Shown piece after piece: positions 7,374-16,487 of a DNA stretch of 63,443 bases; within the stretch, counting starts at the first letter, position 1; every line of letters begins with the position of its first letter. This stretch comes from JAJAZB01 sp964244295 (lineage in GTDB: Bacteria > Bacteroidota > Bacteroidia > Cytophagales > Spirosomataceae). The stretch is taken from contig CAXTIG010000043.1 of assembly GCA_964244295.1 (NCBI GenBank), positions 1 to 63,443 on the forward strand, given 5' to 3'. The notes under the pieces are model-generated. The model ran no database searches, had not been told where the DNA came from, and saw nothing but the letters and a program-made list of their open reading frames with translations. The translations under genes and the position numbers were made by a program.

Positions 7374-8000
7374 ATGCCCCCCCCTCAATCTCTCCACCAG
7401 GCGCTCTTAATTTTTGCCAAAAACCCCCGCCTGGGTCACGTAAAAACCCGCCTCGCCCGCGAATTAGGTGACGAAGCGGCCCTAACTATCTACCGGCACC
7501 TCCTCGCCCTGACCCGCGACGCCACGCAGTTTTTACCCGTCCGAAAAATCGTGTGCTACTCCGATTTTGTGGATGAAACCGACGAATGGGACCAGCAGCG
7601 ATTCGAAAAACGGGTGCAGCAGGGCAGCGACCTCGGCGAACGGATGAGCAACGCCTTCCGGGAAGTTTTCGCCGACGAAACCATCAACCAGGCCGTCATC
7701 ATCGGCACCGACTGCCCCGACCTCCGCTCCGACCTGCTCACAAACGCGTTCACCGCCCTCGAAACCCACGATTTCGTACTCGGCCCGGCGCTGGACGGGG
7801 GCTATTATTTACTGGGAATGAAGACGTTGGAAGAATCCGTTTTCCGAAACAAAACCTGGAGTACCGACACCGTGCTGCGCGCCACCCTCGAAAACATTCG
7901 GGCACTCGGCAAGTCATTTTTTCTCCTGCCGACCCTCCGCGACGTGGATACGCCCGCCGATTTACCAGCCGAGTTGCTCGACCAAATCACCGGCCACTAG
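7374..8000 (+). CDS. TIGR04282-family arsenosugar biosynthesis glycosyltransferase
   Basis: A 208-residue GT-A fold transferase. Its N-terminus LLIFAKNPRLGHVKTRLARELG is the nucleotide-binding segment of this family; IIGTDCPDLRSDLL contains the acidic metal site and GPALDGGYYLLGM the substrate loop. It is a conserved third member of arsenosugar clusters and is thought to modify the sugar after ArsS has acted. The 3' end overlaps the convergent NAD(P)HX repair gene by 39 bp. Confidence 0.88.
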   Translation: MPPPQSLHQALLIFAKNPRLGHVKTRLARELGDEAALTIYRHLLALTRDATQFLPVRKIVCYSDFVDETDEWDQQRFEKRVQQGSDLGERMSNAFREVFADETINQAVIIGTDCPDLRSDLLTNAFTALETHDFVLGPALDGGYYLLGMKTLEESVFRNKTWSTDTVLRATLENIRALGKSFFLLPTLRDVDTPADLPAELLDQITGH

Positions 8001-9464
8001 CGTTGAAAAACCCCGCTTCGCCACGGCCCGGTCACCGGCCAGGCCGTGCTGAAAGACCCCGAATTTTGCCGCTTCGACGGCCCCGTAGCCCTGCGCCCGG
8101 AGCGCGGTGAGCACGCCCGTGAGTACGTCGCCGGTGCCGCCGGTGGCCATGCCGGGGTTGCCGGTGGTGTTGAAATGCACTTCTTTTTTTGGAGTACCCA
8201 CGGCGGTAAACGCGCCTTTCAGCGTAACCACGCAGCGGTGTTTCTGACAAAAATCCCGGAGCAGGTTCAGTTTTTCGTAGTCGTTCGACCACTGGCCCGC
8301 CAGGCGATCGAATTCCTTCGGGTGGGGCGTGAGCAGGCTAGCGGGGGGAAGTTTTTCCAATAGATTTTTGTCTTCCGAAAGCAGGTTCAGCGCGTCGGCG
8401 TCCAGCACGAGGGGGATGTTGGCCTGGCCCGCTTTTTCAAAGAGTTCTTCCAAAAACGCCTTCGTCTTTTCGTCTTTTCCCAGCCCCGGCCCGACGCCGA
8501 TGGCCCCGTAGGGAGCCAGGTCGGGTACGGTCGTGTGCGCCCGTTCGTCGGGGTCCACGAGGCACATGGCTTCGGGGACGGCGGTTTGCAGGATGCCGTA
8601 GCCGCAGCCCGGCACCTGCACGGTGAGCAGGCCCACGCCGCTGCGCAAACAGGCCCGCGCCGCGAGCAGCGCCGCGCCGATTTTGCCAAAACTCCCCGCC
8701 AGCAACAGCGCGTGGCCGAAACTGCCTTTGTGCGAAAACCGGCTCCGGGGCTGTTGAATCCGCCGGATTTCGGCTTCGTCGGTCAGGAAAAACGGCGTAC
8801 TCGTTTTTTGGTCAAACGCCTCCGAAAGTCCGATGTCGAGTACCCGCCAGTCGCCGACGAATTCGGCTAGTTTGGGTTGGAGAAAAGCCAGTTTCGGGCG
8901 CTGAAAACTGACCGTGAAATCGGGCCGGACGATGGGGTCGTCGGGAGCGTTGGGTGCCTCGGCGAAGAGGCCGGAGGCAATGTCCACGGCCACGACGGTG
9001 GCGGTGGATTGATTGATTTTTTTAATCGTTTCGGCCAGAATCCCGCTCGCCGGGCGGCTTAGGCCGGTGCCGAGCAAGGCGTCCAGCACGAGTGAATGGG
9101 CGGGAATTTGGGGGAAATGCGCTTCGCCTTCCACCCAATGCACCGCTCCCAACGCCTCGAACCGGTCGAGGTTCGCCTTAAAATCAGCGGAAGCTTTTTC
9201 CGAGTGCCGGACCACAATCACCTCCACCGGCCAGCCCGCCTGGTGCAGAAGCCGGGCCACCACCAGGCCGTCGCCGCCGTTGTTGCCCATCCCGCAGAAA
9301 ATAAGGTGGCTCCGACCTCTGGTCGGAGCGGGAGCAGGGGTAGCCAACAACCAATCGGTGAGCGCCGACGCGGCGCGTTCCATCAAATCGAGCGAGGAAA
9401 TCGGCTCGTGTTGAATCGTAAACGCGTCCCAGTCGCGGATTTGGGGGGTGGTAAAAAGTTTCAT
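7962..9464 (-). CDS. nnr: Bifunctional NAD(P)H-hydrate epimerase / ADP-dependent NAD(P)H-hydrate dehydratase
   Basis: A 500-residue fused repair enzyme that restores damaged NADHX and NADPHX. The N-terminal YjeF_N epimerase has CGMGNNGGDGLVVARLL and LDALLGTGLSRP; the C-terminal ribokinase-like dehydratase has GVGPGLGKDE, VLDADALNLL, LTPHPKEF and the nucleotide/catalytic loop GMATGGTGDVLTG. Length and order are those of the E. coli-type fusion. The last 39 bp overlap the convergent arsenosugar glycosyltransferase gene, so the two mRNAs are complementary at their ends. It is a housekeeping gene with no functional link to arsenic. Confidence 0.95.
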   Translation of the reverse strand: MKLFTTPQIRDWDAFTIQHEPISSLDLMERAASALTDWLLATPAPAPTRGRSHLIFCGMGNNGGDGLVVARLLHQAGWPVEVIVVRHSEKASADFKANLDRFEALGAVHWVEGEAHFPQIPAHSLVLDALLGTGLSRPASGILAETIKKINQSTATVVAVDIASGLFAEAPNAPDDPIVRPDFTVSFQRPKLAFLQPKLAEFVGDWRVLDIGLSEAFDQKTSTPFFLTDEAEIRRIQQPRSRFSHKGSFGHALLLAGSFGKIGAALLAARACLRSGVGLLTVQVPGCGYGILQTAVPEAMCLVDPDERAHTTVPDLAPYGAIGVGPGLGKDEKTKAFLEELFEKAGQANIPLVLDADALNLLSEDKNLLEKLPPASLLTPHPKEFDRLAGQWSNDYEKLNLLRDFCQKHRCVVTLKGAFTAVGTPKKEVHFNTTGNPGMATGGTGDVLTGVLTALRAQGYGAVEAAKFGVFQHGLAGDRAVAKRGFSTLVAGDLVEQLGW

Positions 9465-9470
9465 GATAAA

Positions 9471-9622
9471 GGTTTGAGGGTTTGAATAGGTTTGAGGGTT
9501 TGAAAACGAAAAAGATTTGAGGGTTTGAAAAGGTTTGAGAGCGGTCCGCCGCGCGGTTTGAAGGAAAAAATACCCTCAAACCTTTTCAAACCACTTCAAA
9601 CCCTCAAACCTTTTTCAAACCT
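9471..9622. repeat. GGTTTGAG repeat array forming a long inverted repeat
   Basis: On the left GGTTTGAG/GGTTTGAA units repeat several times; on the right the complement (CCTCAAACC, TTCAAACC) repeats. Together they fill the whole 160-bp gap between two minus-strand genes. The same unit is used at 30.2 kb. Confidence 0.85.
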
Positions 9623-9626
9623 GTTT

Positions 9627-12152
9627 CTACTGCCCCCCGCCTTCGTTCCGCTCCACGCTGCTGCCGCCCGACGTCGATTTATCGACCTGGGCCTCGCCTT
9701 TGTAGCCGATGTGGCTCGCGCCGGTGGCGGTGGCGGCCAGCTTTTGCAGGGCGTACACCTCGGCGTTGCTGGCTCCCGAAGCTTCCACGTCGGCGTTCAC
9801 GGCTTTGAGGTTCATCGCTTTAAGTTTGGAAGCGCCCGACACATCAGCTTTTAGGTCGCGGGTGCTGCCCAGCAAGGTGAGTCGGGCCGCGCCCGACACG
9901 CTGGCGTCGATGGTCTGGGTGTTGAGCGAAGTGAAGGTGGCCCCGGAGGCCCCCGTCACTTCGATGTCGAGGGCGGTGCTTTGGCTGAAGCCCTTCACTT
10001 CGGCGTTGGTAGCCCCCGAAAAGTCCACACCGGTCAGGGTCGGCATGGTGATGCGCACGTTGACGGCCTTGCGGCGGCGAAACACCTGGAAGCCATTTTC
10101 GTAGCCAATTTCGAGCGTATTTCCATTGCGGCGCACCCGCACGTCGGTCACGTCGCGGCGACGGCCATCGAGTTCTACCCCAAACTCGGTACCTTGTTTT
10201 ACTTCCACGTAAAAGCCCCCGGCGATGTCGAGTTTCTCGAAGTCTCGCACGGCTTCTTTCCGCGAAAACTCACCCCGGCCCATTTGAAAGCCGTCGTTGT
10301 TCTCGTCGCCGTCGTTGAATTCGTTCGATTCCTCGTCCCCCGGTTCGGCGGGAGCCGAGCAGTTGAGGCAAATGATGCCGTCTTTTTCAAACTTGAAAAC
10401 GCCGCTTTCGAATTCGTTTTTGTCGAAAAGCTCGCGGCTGAACACGTTCGTCACGTAGGAGGCGAAGTCTTCGCTCATTCGAAACGGCTTGCCGTAGGGA
10501 ATTTTTAGCGTCATCTGTACCTGCTGGTCCCGGTAGGGCCGACCCGGCGCGAGTTCGGCGCGTTCGTCGAACACCAGCGTCGAGTCTCTCCGCCCGATGG
10601 CATAGGTTAGCGCCGTGGCGTTGGCTTGTGCATCGGCGCGGGTGCGGCCCCGACCCCCGAAGGTCTGCACCAGTTGTACGTCAGGACCATCGTGGCCTTC
10701 GAGGGTCAGGACGGTGCGGTTCCAACTCTCGTCGTCGTTGTCCCGCACATCGAAGCGGGCCACGCTGGCGGCAGGAAAGGTCTGGGTTTTTTCTACCTCA
10801 GCCCAGCGCTGGAAGTTGGCGGCGTAGGTACCGCCCATGGCCGCCGTGCCCACGGCCCCGAAAATCCAGAGCGCAATCAGGGGCAGGCTCAGGCGGGCGG
10901 TCATTAAATTGCGTTTCACCAGCAGCGAAGCCCCGCCGATGGCCACGGCCAGCATCGGCACGCCGACGGCCAGAAACCCGAACACCCAGAGCCAGGGCGA
11001 GGCATCATTGAGCAGGCGCAGGGGCGTGTCGTCGAACACCACGTTGTCCATGCCTGCCGCCCCGAGCAGCGCCATCAGCGCCACGAACAAGCCGACGAGC
11101 GCCGAGGCCCCGATGGCGATGAGCATCAACCCGGCCAGCACGCGGGCTGCCGACAGCAGGAACTGGAAGAACGGCCCGATGGCCGCAAACACCGCCGCCA
11201 GCGCCCGGAAGGGCAGGAGGAGCAGGCGCGTCAAGCCACTTTCGGGCTGATTTTCGACGTTGAGACCCCTCTTCACGTTGGTCTCGATGTTTTCGAGCGT
11301 GATGGGTTCGCCGGTCATCTGCATTTTGTCGGTCAGGGTTTTGGCCACCGGGGTGATGCCCCAGAGAATCAGGTACAGCACGATGCCCGTGCCGAAAAAC
11401 AGGATGCTGATGACGAACAAAAACCGCAGCAGGCCCAAATCCCAGCCGGTGTACTTGGCCACGCCCGCCACCACGCCACCCACTACTTTCTGGTCGGGGT
11501 CGCGGTAGAGTTTCTTGATGCGTTCGTCTTCTTCCAGGTTCGGGTTGGCGGGCAGCGATACCCACAAGGCGGCGTAAATCAGGAAGGTAAACCCACTCGC
11601 CGGCCCGAAGAAATCCATGCTGTCGTTGTCGAACGGCCCGTCGAACCAGCCCGGCACGGCCAGGGCCAGCACGAGCAGGATGAGTCGAACCCAGAGCGGG
11701 TCGGAGTTGAAGTAGTGGGCAATCCCGGCGGCCACGCCTCCGAGTAGTTTACGCTTGGTGTCGCGGTAGAGGCGGCGCGGCGCGGTGCTGGTCGTTGAAA
11801 CCGGCGGCACGGTCGTCGTGGTGGCTCCGGCGGTTTGCTGGGCCTGCCGACGGGCGTGAAGACTTTGCAAATCTTCCTCTTCTTCGAGGGCCTCGAAGTC
11901 GCTGACGGTGCCCATCGAGCGGATGAGTACATCCACGTCTTGCGCCGTGAGGGATTGGGTGGCTTCTTTCTGGAGCGTATCGGTAAATTTCTCGGCGATG
12001 CGCCCTTCGATGTCGGCAATGATTTCGTCGCTGCCTTCGTAGGCGGCGAAGTAATTCTGCACGCTGGTGAGGTAGCTCCGCAGGCGTTCGTAGCCGTCTT
12101 CCTCGATGTGGAAAACCACGCCCGCGATGGTGATGGAGAAGGTCTTTTTCAT
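9627..12152 (-). CDS. PspC-domain membrane protein with C-terminal DUF2807 (toast-rack) domain
   Basis: An 841-residue envelope protein. Residues 1-110 are a cytoplasmic helical region (SVQNYFAAYEGSDEIIADIEGRI). Two PspC modules follow (RLYRDTKRKLLGGVAAGIAHYF near 130-150 and KLYRDPDQKVVGGVVAGVAKYTG near 215-240), each with hydrophobic helices, then a further block of membrane helices to about residue 450. The C-terminal ~200 residues are a repetitive beta-domain (FSGATNAEVKGF, VTGASGATFTSL, VSGAARLTLLGS), the DUF2807/toast-rack fold, expected outside the membrane. PspC proteins take part in envelope-stress control. A PadR regulator lies directly upstream. Confidence 0.88.
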   Translation of the reverse strand: MKKTFSITIAGVVFHIEEDGYERLRSYLTSVQNYFAAYEGSDEIIADIEGRIAEKFTDTLQKEATQSLTAQDVDVLIRSMGTVSDFEALEEEEDLQSLHARRQAQQTAGATTTTVPPVSTTSTAPRRLYRDTKRKLLGGVAAGIAHYFNSDPLWVRLILLVLALAVPGWFDGPFDNDSMDFFGPASGFTFLIYAALWVSLPANPNLEEDERIKKLYRDPDQKVVGGVVAGVAKYTGWDLGLLRFLFVISILFFGTGIVLYLILWGITPVAKTLTDKMQMTGEPITLENIETNVKRGLNVENQPESGLTRLLLLPFRALAAVFAAIGPFFQFLLSAARVLAGLMLIAIGASALVGLFVALMALLGAAGMDNVVFDDTPLRLLNDASPWLWVFGFLAVGVPMLAVAIGGASLLVKRNLMTARLSLPLIALWIFGAVGTAAMGGTYAANFQRWAEVEKTQTFPAASVARFDVRDNDDESWNRTVLTLEGHDGPDVQLVQTFGGRGRTRADAQANATALTYAIGRRDSTLVFDERAELAPGRPYRDQQVQMTLKIPYGKPFRMSEDFASYVTNVFSRELFDKNEFESGVFKFEKDGIICLNCSAPAEPGDEESNEFNDGDENNDGFQMGRGEFSRKEAVRDFEKLDIAGGFYVEVKQGTEFGVELDGRRRDVTDVRVRRNGNTLEIGYENGFQVFRRRKAVNVRITMPTLTGVDFSGATNAEVKGFSQSTALDIEVTGASGATFTSLNTQTIDASVSGAARLTLLGSTRDLKADVSGASKLKAMNLKAVNADVEASGASNAEVYALQKLAATATGASHIGYKGEAQVDKSTSGGSSVERNEGGGQ

Positions 12153-12160
12153 GACTGTCA

Positions 12161-12274
12161 GTGAGATGTCAGAAGTGAGGTGTGAGATGTTCTGCGAAAT
12201 CAGTTTGGTTTAGGGTGAGAGACTCAGGCGGCGAACCGCTTGGTCCATCTCACTTCTCACAAATCACTTTTCAC
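12161..12274. repeat. Heptamer-based imperfect palindrome overlapping the padR stop
   Basis: The left arm (12161-12189) reads as heptamers GTGAGAT, GTCAGAA, GTGAGGT, GTGAGAT. The complement of the right arm (12246-12274) reads GTGAAAA, GTGATTT, GTGAGAA, GTGAGAT. The right arm encodes the last residues of PadR (RVKSDL and stop); the left arm ends 8 nt before the pspC start. Confidence 0.75.
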
Positions 12275-12598
12275 TCGTTGGGTGATTTTATTGACGGAAA
12301 CCGAGAGTTCCTCCCAGGTTTGCTGGAGTTGTTCGAGAAACTCGCGGCCCGTGTCGGTCAGCACGTAGTACTTGCGGGGTGGCCCGGAGGTGGATTCGAC
12401 CCATTTGTAGTCGAGGAGGCCGGAGTTTTTCAGCCGGGTGAGCAGGGGGTAGAGCGTGCCTTCGACGACCATGATGTTCGAGGAGGTCAACTCCTCCAGC
12501 ATGTCCGAAGCGTACACCTCGCCCCGCGCGATGATGTGCAGGATGCAGAATTCCAGGATTCCTTTCCGCATTTGCACCTGGGCGTTTTCGAGGTTCAT
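12257..12598 (-). CDS. PadR-family transcriptional regulator
   Basis: A 113-residue PadR protein (subfamily-2 size). The winged-helix part is QMRKGILEFCILHIIARGEVYASDMLEEL, with TLYPLLTRLKNSGLLDYKWVESTSGPPRKYYVLTDTG as recognition helix and wing, then a short dimerisation helix. PadR repressors control membrane-stress or drug-response genes next to them; here the PspC/DUF2807 gene follows on the same strand. A palindrome matching the spacing of a PadR site lies upstream at 12729-12751. The final codons lie within a heptamer palindrome. Confidence 0.9.
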   Translation of the reverse strand: MNLENAQVQMRKGILEFCILHIIARGEVYASDMLEELTSSNIMVVEGTLYPLLTRLKNSGLLDYKWVESTSGPPRKYYVLTDTGREFLEQLQQTWEELSVSVNKITQRVKSDL

Positions 12599-12609
12599 GA
12601 CGAGAACAG

Positions 12610-12697
12610 TTTACGGTTTACGGTTTCTGGTTTAAGATTTAGTGGGTTCGGCGTCTGGGGTTTAACCAAAAACTGAAAACCAACAACCGTAAACGCC
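12610..12697. repeat. GTTTACG heptamer palindrome in the padR leader
   Basis: GTTTACG, GTTTACG, GTTTCTG, GTTTAAG run in phase on the left, and AACCGTAAACG closes the element on the right. The arms pair imperfectly. It lies between the padR start and its operator, so it would be in the 5' leader. Confidence 0.65.
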
Positions 12698-12728
12698 TTT
12701 CCGAATGAGTGTGACAAAAGTAATAGCA

Positions 12729-12751
12729 GGTACTTTGTGATGCAAGGTACT
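12729..12751. promoter_or_regulatory. Probable PadR operator
   Basis: GTACTTTG and CAAGGTAC form a near-perfect inverted repeat around TGATG, about 130 nt upstream of padR. PadR proteins bind palindromes of this kind in their own promoter. Binding is inferred. Confidence 0.55.
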
Positions 12752-12845
12752 CGGTAGAATTTTTTGAAAAATTCGGGCTGAGTGGTTGGAAAAATAGGAT
12801 GAGCGTGCAGCAAAGCAACTTTACCCATGCGGTTCCACCACGATC

Positions 12846-12928
12846 GTCATCCTGGAAGGACCTTGTTGGACGACCGTTCCCTTTTCAGGAAAGCTTTCGG
12901 TCATCCAACAAGGTCCTTCCAGGATGAC
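12846..12928. repeat. Perfect 25-bp inverted repeat, family P-like
   Basis: Arms 12846-12870 and 12904-12928 begin GTCATCCTGGAAGGACC and pair perfectly; the inner loop pairs partly. It lies between the divergent padR and C25-peptidase genes, so it cannot be a terminator for either. Confidence 0.9.
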
Positions 12929-13019
12929 AGCCGGATGATTTTAATTTAGGGTTGCTGCCCATTTATCCAACGGTACCCCGTCTGAAAACCAACCCCTTAT
13001 TTTCGCCAAAAACAACCCC

Positions 13020-16000
13020 ATGCGCCCGCTCACTACGGTCTTGCTGCTGCTCATCGGGCAACCCCTCGCCGCCCAACGACCGGCTGACGCCTGGATTAAC
13101 CCCGCCCAGACCTACCTGAAAATCCCGACCGTGCAGGCGGGCATTTACCGGATTCCCTTCGCCGACCTGCGAAAAACGGGTCTGCCCGCCACGACCCATC
13201 CAGAGGTGCTGCAACTTTTCCACCGGGGTGAAGAAGTGGCGATTCACGTCGAAACCGACTTCGTTGAGTTTTACGGAACCGGCAACGATGGCACCCTCGA
13301 CTCGGCGCTCTACCAACCCCGCGCCGCCCAGCCGCACCGGTTTTACAACCTGTATTCCGACACGACGGCTTACTTCCTGACCTGGCGACTCGACGGGGGC
13401 CGGGGCCTGCGGATGGAAGGGTACGAAGAAATTCCGTCGGACGGAACCCCGCCCGAACCTTTCCTCTGGCTCACCACCCGGCAGGTGTACACCGCCGACT
13501 ACGCCCCCGGCACGTTTTACCCGCTCGGCGCGCGCAGCTTCACCGCCGCTTTTTTCAGCCACGCCGACGGCGGCGAAACCTACACCGACCGCGCCTACCA
13601 GCCGGGCGAAACGGCCCGGTACAGCTTCGACCTCACGTTTTTCAAAAAAACATCCGCCGCCGCGCCCCGACTCGAAGTCCAGGTGCTGGGCCGCAACCCC
13701 GACGCCCACGCCCTGGAACTCCGCGCCGGACCCAAACGCGGCGACGAACGTCCGTTGGGCCAGGCTAATTTTTCGGAGTTCTGTGCCCACACCTTCCGCG
13801 CCAACCTCGATTCCGGCGACGTTTCGCCCAGGGCCACTGTCCGGATTACGCTTCTCGACCGGGCCGCCCCGCCGCCCAACGCCGGGGGCCTGCCCTGGTC
13901 GTTCGCGCCGACGTATTTGCAAGTTCGTTACCCGGCGCAGCCGATTCAGTTTCAGCCCGCGCTCGATTTTGAGTTGCCCGCCAACCCCGCCAACCGCTCC
14001 CTGCTCGAAATCCGCAACGTGCCCGAAAGCAGCGCGCTCTACGACCTGAGCGACGAGCGCCGCCCGATTCGCATTCTTTTTTCGGTAAAAAATGGCATCC
14101 TCCGGGCCGTGGTGCGCGGCACCGCCCAACCCCGGCGGATGTTGCTCATCAACCGGTTTTTGTCCGTGCTGGCGCTACGACCGCGCCAATTCCGCGTTTT
14201 TCCGCGAAAAGCCGACTACCTCCTCATTACCCACGAGGGCCTGCTCGCCGGGGCACGGCGCTACGCCGCCTACCGCGCCTCGGCGGCGGGCGGCGGGCAC
14301 GACACGCTCGTGGTCACGATGCACGAACTCGCCGACCGCTTCCACTACGGCGAATGGAGTCCGCTGGCGATGCGGGCTTTTGCCGAAACCGCCCGGCAGC
14401 GGTTGGGAGCCGACTTCCTATTTTTAATCGGGCAAGGCCGTTGGTCTCAACTCATGCGCCGCCGCGCTGACCGCTACGCCCTCGACCCGGTGCCCCCGGC
14501 GGGTTGGCCCGCCGCCGATTTGCCGCTGGTAATGGGCCTCGGCGGTGACGCGCCCTTTGTACCCGGTTTAGCCGTCGGTCGGCTCAACGCCGCCACGCCG
14601 GAGCAGGTGGCGGCGTACCTGAAAAAGGTGCAGGAACACGAAGCCGCGCCCCCGTCGCTGGGGCAAAAACGGGTACTGCACCTGAGCGGGGGCCGCTCGG
14701 CGGGACAACTGACGCAGTTCCGCAATTTTCTGGACGAGTTTCGGACAATCGCCGATTTAGGCGCGGTAGGCGTGCGGGTACAAACCCTCGCCAAGCAAAG
14801 CGACGACCCGGTGGAAACCCTGAACGTGACGAGGGAACTAAACGAAGGCGTTGGACTGGTCACGTTTTTCGGGCACTCCGGCGGGACCAGCCCCGACCTC
14901 GACATCGGGTTGTGCAGCGACGAAACGCGGGGCTACCGCAACCGGGGCCGCTACCCGCTGCTGCTCGTCAACGGCTGCGACGCGGGCGACCTTTTTTTCG
15001 ACGGCGGCCAAAGCACCTTCGCCAGCAACTGGGTCAACACCCCCGACCGGGGGGCCATCGCCGTGCTGGCCCACGCCTCGTCGGGCTACGCGTACCCGCT
15101 CCGCGCGTATTCCAACCAACTTTACGACGTGCTTTTTCGGGAAAACGCCTTTGCCGGAAAACCCATCGGCCTGGTGCAGCGGGAGGCCATCCGGCGACTG
15201 ATCAGCACACCGGGGGCGGGGGTGTTCGACCAAACCCACGCCCAGCAATTCACGCTGCAAGGCGATCCTGCCGTGGTGATTTTTCCGGCTCAAAAACCGG
15301 ATTACGCGTTGGAAAAAACGGCTTTGCGAATCGAAAACGCCCCGCCCGATTCGCTCCGGCTGACGGTCGTATTGAGCAACCTGGGCCGGAAACCCGCAGA
15401 GACGGTCGTTTTTTTGGTGAAACTCACGCCGTCCGAAGGCCGCGCCACGGAATACCGGCTGCCGTTGCCGCCGCTGGCATTTCAGGACACGCTGCGGCTC
15501 GCGCTGCCCCGCCCGGCGGGCCTGAGCCGAATCGATTTGCGAATCGACCCGGAGACCCGCCTCAACGAGTCGCGCCGCGACAATAACGCCGCCTCGCTGA
15601 ACTTCGACCCCAACGCAACCTTGCCCGATTTCAGCGCTCCCGACCGCAGTAACCCCGTCCTCGACGTGACCTTCGACGGGCGGCACCTCGCCGACGGTGA
15701 TTTGGTTTCGGCTCGCCCGCGCATCGAAATTTTGTTGAAAGACGAAAACCCGGCCCTACTCCAAACCGACACCACCGCCCTCGAACTGGCCTGGCAGCGC
15801 CCCGGCTCGACCGGCTGGGAGCGCATCGGTTTTCAAAATCCGGCCCTGACCTGGGAAGCCCGGCTCGGCAACGCATTCCAGGCGTACTTCCGACCGCCAA
15901 CTTTGGCCGAAGGCCGGTACGCCTTTCGGGCGCAAGGGTACGATGCCAGCGGAAACGCGGCGGGGGCTTTGCCCTACCTGATTTATTTTTTGGTGAAAAA

Positions 16001-16292
16001 AGCGGAAACGCTGGCGCTCGACGTGCATCCCAATCCGTTCCTCTTTTTTACCACGTTTCGGCTCACGCGGGGAGGGGAGGGAGTACCCGTTTTTCGGGTA
16101 AGGCTGTTCAGCCCGGCGGGGTTGCCGGTGCGCGCCCTGACCGCCGCCGCGCCCAGGGCGGGCCTGAACGAACTGGTTTGGGACGGCACCGATGAAAACG
16201 GGGCGGCGCTTCCCGAAGGGCTGTATTTCTACCGGGTTTCGGTGGGGGAGGGCCGGGCCGAATTGGCTGGGAAACTACTGCTGAGGCGATGA
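13020..16292 (+). CDS. C25-family cysteine peptidase, PorU/PorU2-like, with T9SS C-terminal domain
   Basis: A 1090-residue secreted gingipain-like peptidase. It has a signal peptide (TVLLLLIGQPLAAQ), a beta-rich prodomain (residues about 20-390), the C25 catalytic region with His619 in VTFFGHSGG and Cys653 in LLVNGCDAGDLF, a CARDB-like Ig domain near 760-860, and a C-terminal type A sorting/FlgD-like domain (LFSPAGLPVRAL, WDGTDENGAALPEGLYFYRV). PorU is the sortase that cleaves T9SS signals and attaches cargo to the surface; PorU2-like paralogues share this architecture. No porV is adjacent, so paralogue is more likely than the primary sortase. TATTTTCG about 20 nt upstream may be the promoter -7 box. 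Confidence 0.85.
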   Translation: MRPLTTVLLLLIGQPLAAQRPADAWINPAQTYLKIPTVQAGIYRIPFADLRKTGLPATTHPEVLQLFHRGEEVAIHVETDFVEFYGTGNDGTLDSALYQPRAAQPHRFYNLYSDTTAYFLTWRLDGGRGLRMEGYEEIPSDGTPPEPFLWLTTRQVYTADYAPGTFYPLGARSFTAAFFSHADGGETYTDRAYQPGETARYSFDLTFFKKTSAAAPRLEVQVLGRNPDAHALELRAGPKRGDERPLGQANFSEFCAHTFRANLDSGDVSPRATVRITLLDRAAPPPNAGGLPWSFAPTYLQVRYPAQPIQFQPALDFELPANPANRSLLEIRNVPESSALYDLSDERRPIRILFSVKNGILRAVVRGTAQPRRMLLINRFLSVLALRPRQFRVFPRKADYLLITHEGLLAGARRYAAYRASAAGGGHDTLVVTMHELADRFHYGEWSPLAMRAFAETARQRLGADFLFLIGQGRWSQLMRRRADRYALDPVPPAGWPAADLPLVMGLGGDAPFVPGLAVGRLNAATPEQVAAYLKKVQEHEAAPPSLGQKRVLHLSGGRSAGQLTQFRNFLDEFRTIADLGAVGVRVQTLAKQSDDPVETLNVTRELNEGVGLVTFFGHSGGTSPDLDIGLCSDETRGYRNRGRYPLLLVNGCDAGDLFFDGGQSTFASNWVNTPDRGAIAVLAHASSGYAYPLRAYSNQLYDVLFRENAFAGKPIGLVQREAIRRLISTPGAGVFDQTHAQQFTLQGDPAVVIFPAQKPDYALEKTALRIENAPPDSLRLTVVLSNLGRKPAETVVFLVKLTPSEGRATEYRLPLPPLAFQDTLRLALPRPAGLSRIDLRIDPETRLNESRRDNNAASLNFDPNATLPDFSAPDRSNPVLDVTFDGRHLADGDLVSARPRIEILLKDENPALLQTDTTALELAWQRPGSTGWERIGFQNPALTWEARLGNAFQAYFRPPTLAEGRYAFRAQGYDASGNAAGALPYLIYFLVKKAETLALDVHPNPFLFFTTFRLTRGGEGVPVFRVRLFSPAGLPVRALTAAAPRAGLNELVWDGTDENGAALPEGLYFYRVSVGEGRAELAGKLLLRR

Positions 16293-16337
16293 AAGGCGAA
16301 GCACCCCACCGCTATAAAATTTTGGAAAAAAAGGGTT

Positions 16338-16438
16338 GTCATTCCGACGTAGGAGGGATCTCGTTGGGGTACCAAACCGCTCGGCTACCGTCAACAAGTC
16401 TGGGAGGGCCAACGAGATCCCTCCTACGTCGGGATGAC
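16338..16438. repeat. REP/MITE-like element, family P copy
   Basis: Arms 16338-16367 and 16409-16438 pair over 30 nt with one mismatch; the core is GACGTAGGAGGGATCTCG. A CTAAACAGGTTCC end follows at 16468-16480. It lies between convergent genes ending at 16292 and 16488. Confidence 0.88.
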
Positions 16439-16487
16439 AGTTCCCTTTTTTACTGAAAACGGAAAGGCTAAACAGGTTCCAGGTTCC

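Noticed and set aside
12963..14129. A 388-codon open frame opposite the C25 peptidase
   Set aside because: Antisense to a clear T9SS peptidase, with low-complexity Gly/Val/Arg composition and no signal or domain.
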